Positions 6,085-6,977 of a stretch of 6,977 nucleotides of DNA are shown in pieces. A program made the position numbers and the translations under genes. Within the stretch, counting starts at the first letter, position 1, and each line of letters opens with the position of its first letter. The notes beneath the pieces are model-generated. The model was given only the letters and a program-made list of their open reading frames with translations. It was not told where the DNA came from and searched no databases. Source of the stretch: Chitinispirillales bacterium (GTDB lineage Bacteria; Fibrobacterota; Chitinivibrionia; Chitinivibrionales; Chitinivibrionaceae); assembly GCA_031254455.1 (NCBI GenBank), contig JAIRUI010000054.1, positions 1 through 6,977 of the forward strand, read 5' to 3'.

Positions 6085-6977
6085 ATGGAGAAAATAGCGG
6101 TTGTCGATTTCGGCGGGCAATACGCTCACTTGATCGCCAATAAAATCAGGAAATTAGGCGTTTATTCGGAAATTGTCCAAAACGACGTTTCGGCAGAAAA
6201 AATAAAAGAATTTTGCGGGATAGTTTTTTCGGGAAGTCCGCATTCGGTTTATGAAAAAAACGCACCGCATATCGACAAAAATATCTTAGAATCAAACATT
6301 CCTATATTGGGAATTTGTTACGGTCATCAACTTATTTCTCATCTTTTGGGCGGAACGGTAAAATCGGGAAATCAAAAAGAATACGGAATTTCTTTTGTAC
6401 AAAAAGAAAAAAACGCCGAATTGTTTGACGGGCTTGCTCAAAGAGAACAAATGTGGGTGAGTCACGGCGACGAGGTCGAAATTTTACCGGACGGTTTTGA
6501 GGTTATCGCAAAAACAAACGAATGTCGGATAGCGGCTGCGCAAAACAGAAACAAAAAAATATTTGGAGTGCAGTTTCATCCCGAAGTAACGGATTCGATT
6601 AACGGGATTAAAATATTGGATAATTTTTTAACGATTTGCGGTGTGAAAAAAAATTGGAGTGCGCAAAATTTCTTTGAGGAATTATCCAAAGAAATTATTC
6701 AAAAAGTCGGCGATAAAAAAGTGTTTTTGCTCGTATCGGGCGGAGTGGATTCTACCGTCGCGTTTGCGATTCTTAACAAGATTCTGGGACAAGAAAAAGT
6801 ACTTGGGCTACACATTGATAACGGGCTTATGCGCCTTGGGGAATCTGCGGATATTATTGATTATATGAAAAAAAACGGTTTTGAAAATCTGCATATCTAT
6901 GATGCGAGCCAAGATTTCCTTTCCGTATTGGCCGGTGTTTTCGCGCCGGAAAAAAAACGGGGAATCATTGGGGACAA
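6085..6977 (+). CDS. guaA: GMP synthase (glutamine-hydrolysing), C-terminal part cut by window edge
   Basis: Converts XMP to GMP using ATP and ammonia from glutamine, the last step of GMP synthesis in the cytoplasm. The first 297 residues are present. Residues 1-185 are a class I glutamine amidotransferase: DFGGQYAHLI (8-17), VFSGSPHSVY (47-56), nucleophile Cys78 in GICYGHQL, WVSHGDEV (124-131), and catalytic His165 and Glu167 in FHPEVTDS. The ATP-pyrophosphatase domain begins near 195, with the PP-loop SGGVDST (218-224), LHIDNGLMR (242-250) and PEKKRGIIGD (288-297). The combination of amidotransferase, PP-loop and RGIIG identifies GuaA. The dimerisation domain is beyond the edge. The ATG at 6085 lies 5 bases after the kinase stop with no clear Shine-Dalgarno, suggesting translational coupling. 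HIDNG(L)MR and the LNKILGQEKV stretch recall the long, eukaryote-like GMP synthases more than E. coli GuaA (VDNGLLR). Confidence 0.95.
   Translation, partial: MEKIAVVDFGGQYAHLIANKIRKLGVYSEIVQNDVSAEKIKEFCGIVFSGSPHSVYEKNAPHIDKNILESNIPILGICYGHQLISHLLGGTVKSGNQKEYGISFVQKEKNAELFDGLAQREQMWVSHGDEVEILPDGFEVIAKTNECRIAAAQNRNKKIFGVQFHPEVTDSINGIKILDNFLTICGVKKNWSAQNFFEELSKEIIQKVGDKKVFLLVSGGVDSTVAFAILNKILGQEKVLGLHIDNGLMRLGESADIIDYMKKNGFENLHIYDASQDFLSVLAGVFAPEKKRGIIGD

Noticed and set aside
6659..6868. Plus-strand 69-codon open frame inside guaA
   Set aside because: It is in a different frame from the PP-loop domain of GuaA and is a shadow.
1..6977. CRISPR array, insertion sequence, tRNA/rRNA, phage or defence genes
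   Set aside because: No regularly spaced repeats, transposase-like protein, cloverleaf or rRNA-like stretch, or defence-related domain was seen on either strand.

Overview
The window is AT-rich DNA carrying six complete or nearly contiguous housekeeping genes plus two genes cut by its edges. A lipid A-type acyltransferase implies an LPS-bearing, Gram-negative (diderm) bacterium. The YebC N-terminus (MGRAFEFRK...) and a DUF5683-type membrane protein are of the sort seen in Bacteroidota, Fibrobacterota and relatives. I cannot place the organism more precisely from sequence alone. I see no mobile element, CRISPR array, tRNA or rRNA, phage gene or toxin-antitoxin pair.

Left part, minus strand (4085 down to 1): a tightly packed gene string reads leftward: LpxL/HtrB-family acyltransferase, aroB (3-dehydroquinate synthase), ung (uracil-DNA glycosylase), then a DUF5683-like membrane protein. 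The junctions overlap by 4, 13 and 16 bases, so these four almost certainly form one translationally coupled operon. After a 133-base gap comes the start of a GTG-initiated FAD-dependent oxidoreductase of the phytoene desaturase / carotenoid isomerase / retinol saturase type, which runs off the left edge. The operon mixes envelope biogenesis, aromatic biosynthesis and DNA repair, and shares no single pathway.

Middle (4086-4211): a 126-base divergent promoter region separates this operon from the rightward genes. It contains one perfect TATAAT on each strand, only 7 bases apart.

Right part, plus strand (4212-6977): yebC (TACO1/YebC translation-associated factor) is followed by a 227-base spacer. 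The spacer holds a 13-base direct repeat around the yebC stop, a set of CGCG...TCTGT words able to form alternative hairpins, and a weak promoter candidate. Then come a PfkB-family sugar-phosphate kinase (1-phosphofructokinase-like, with non-consensus motif residues) and, 5 bases later, guaA (GMP synthase), which is cut by the right edge after the start of its ATP-pyrophosphatase domain.

I looked for an undescribed system and found no convincing one. The best leads are the internal two-fold duplication in the DUF5683-like protein, the structured yebC-pfkB spacer, and the variant PfkB kinase coupled to guaA.
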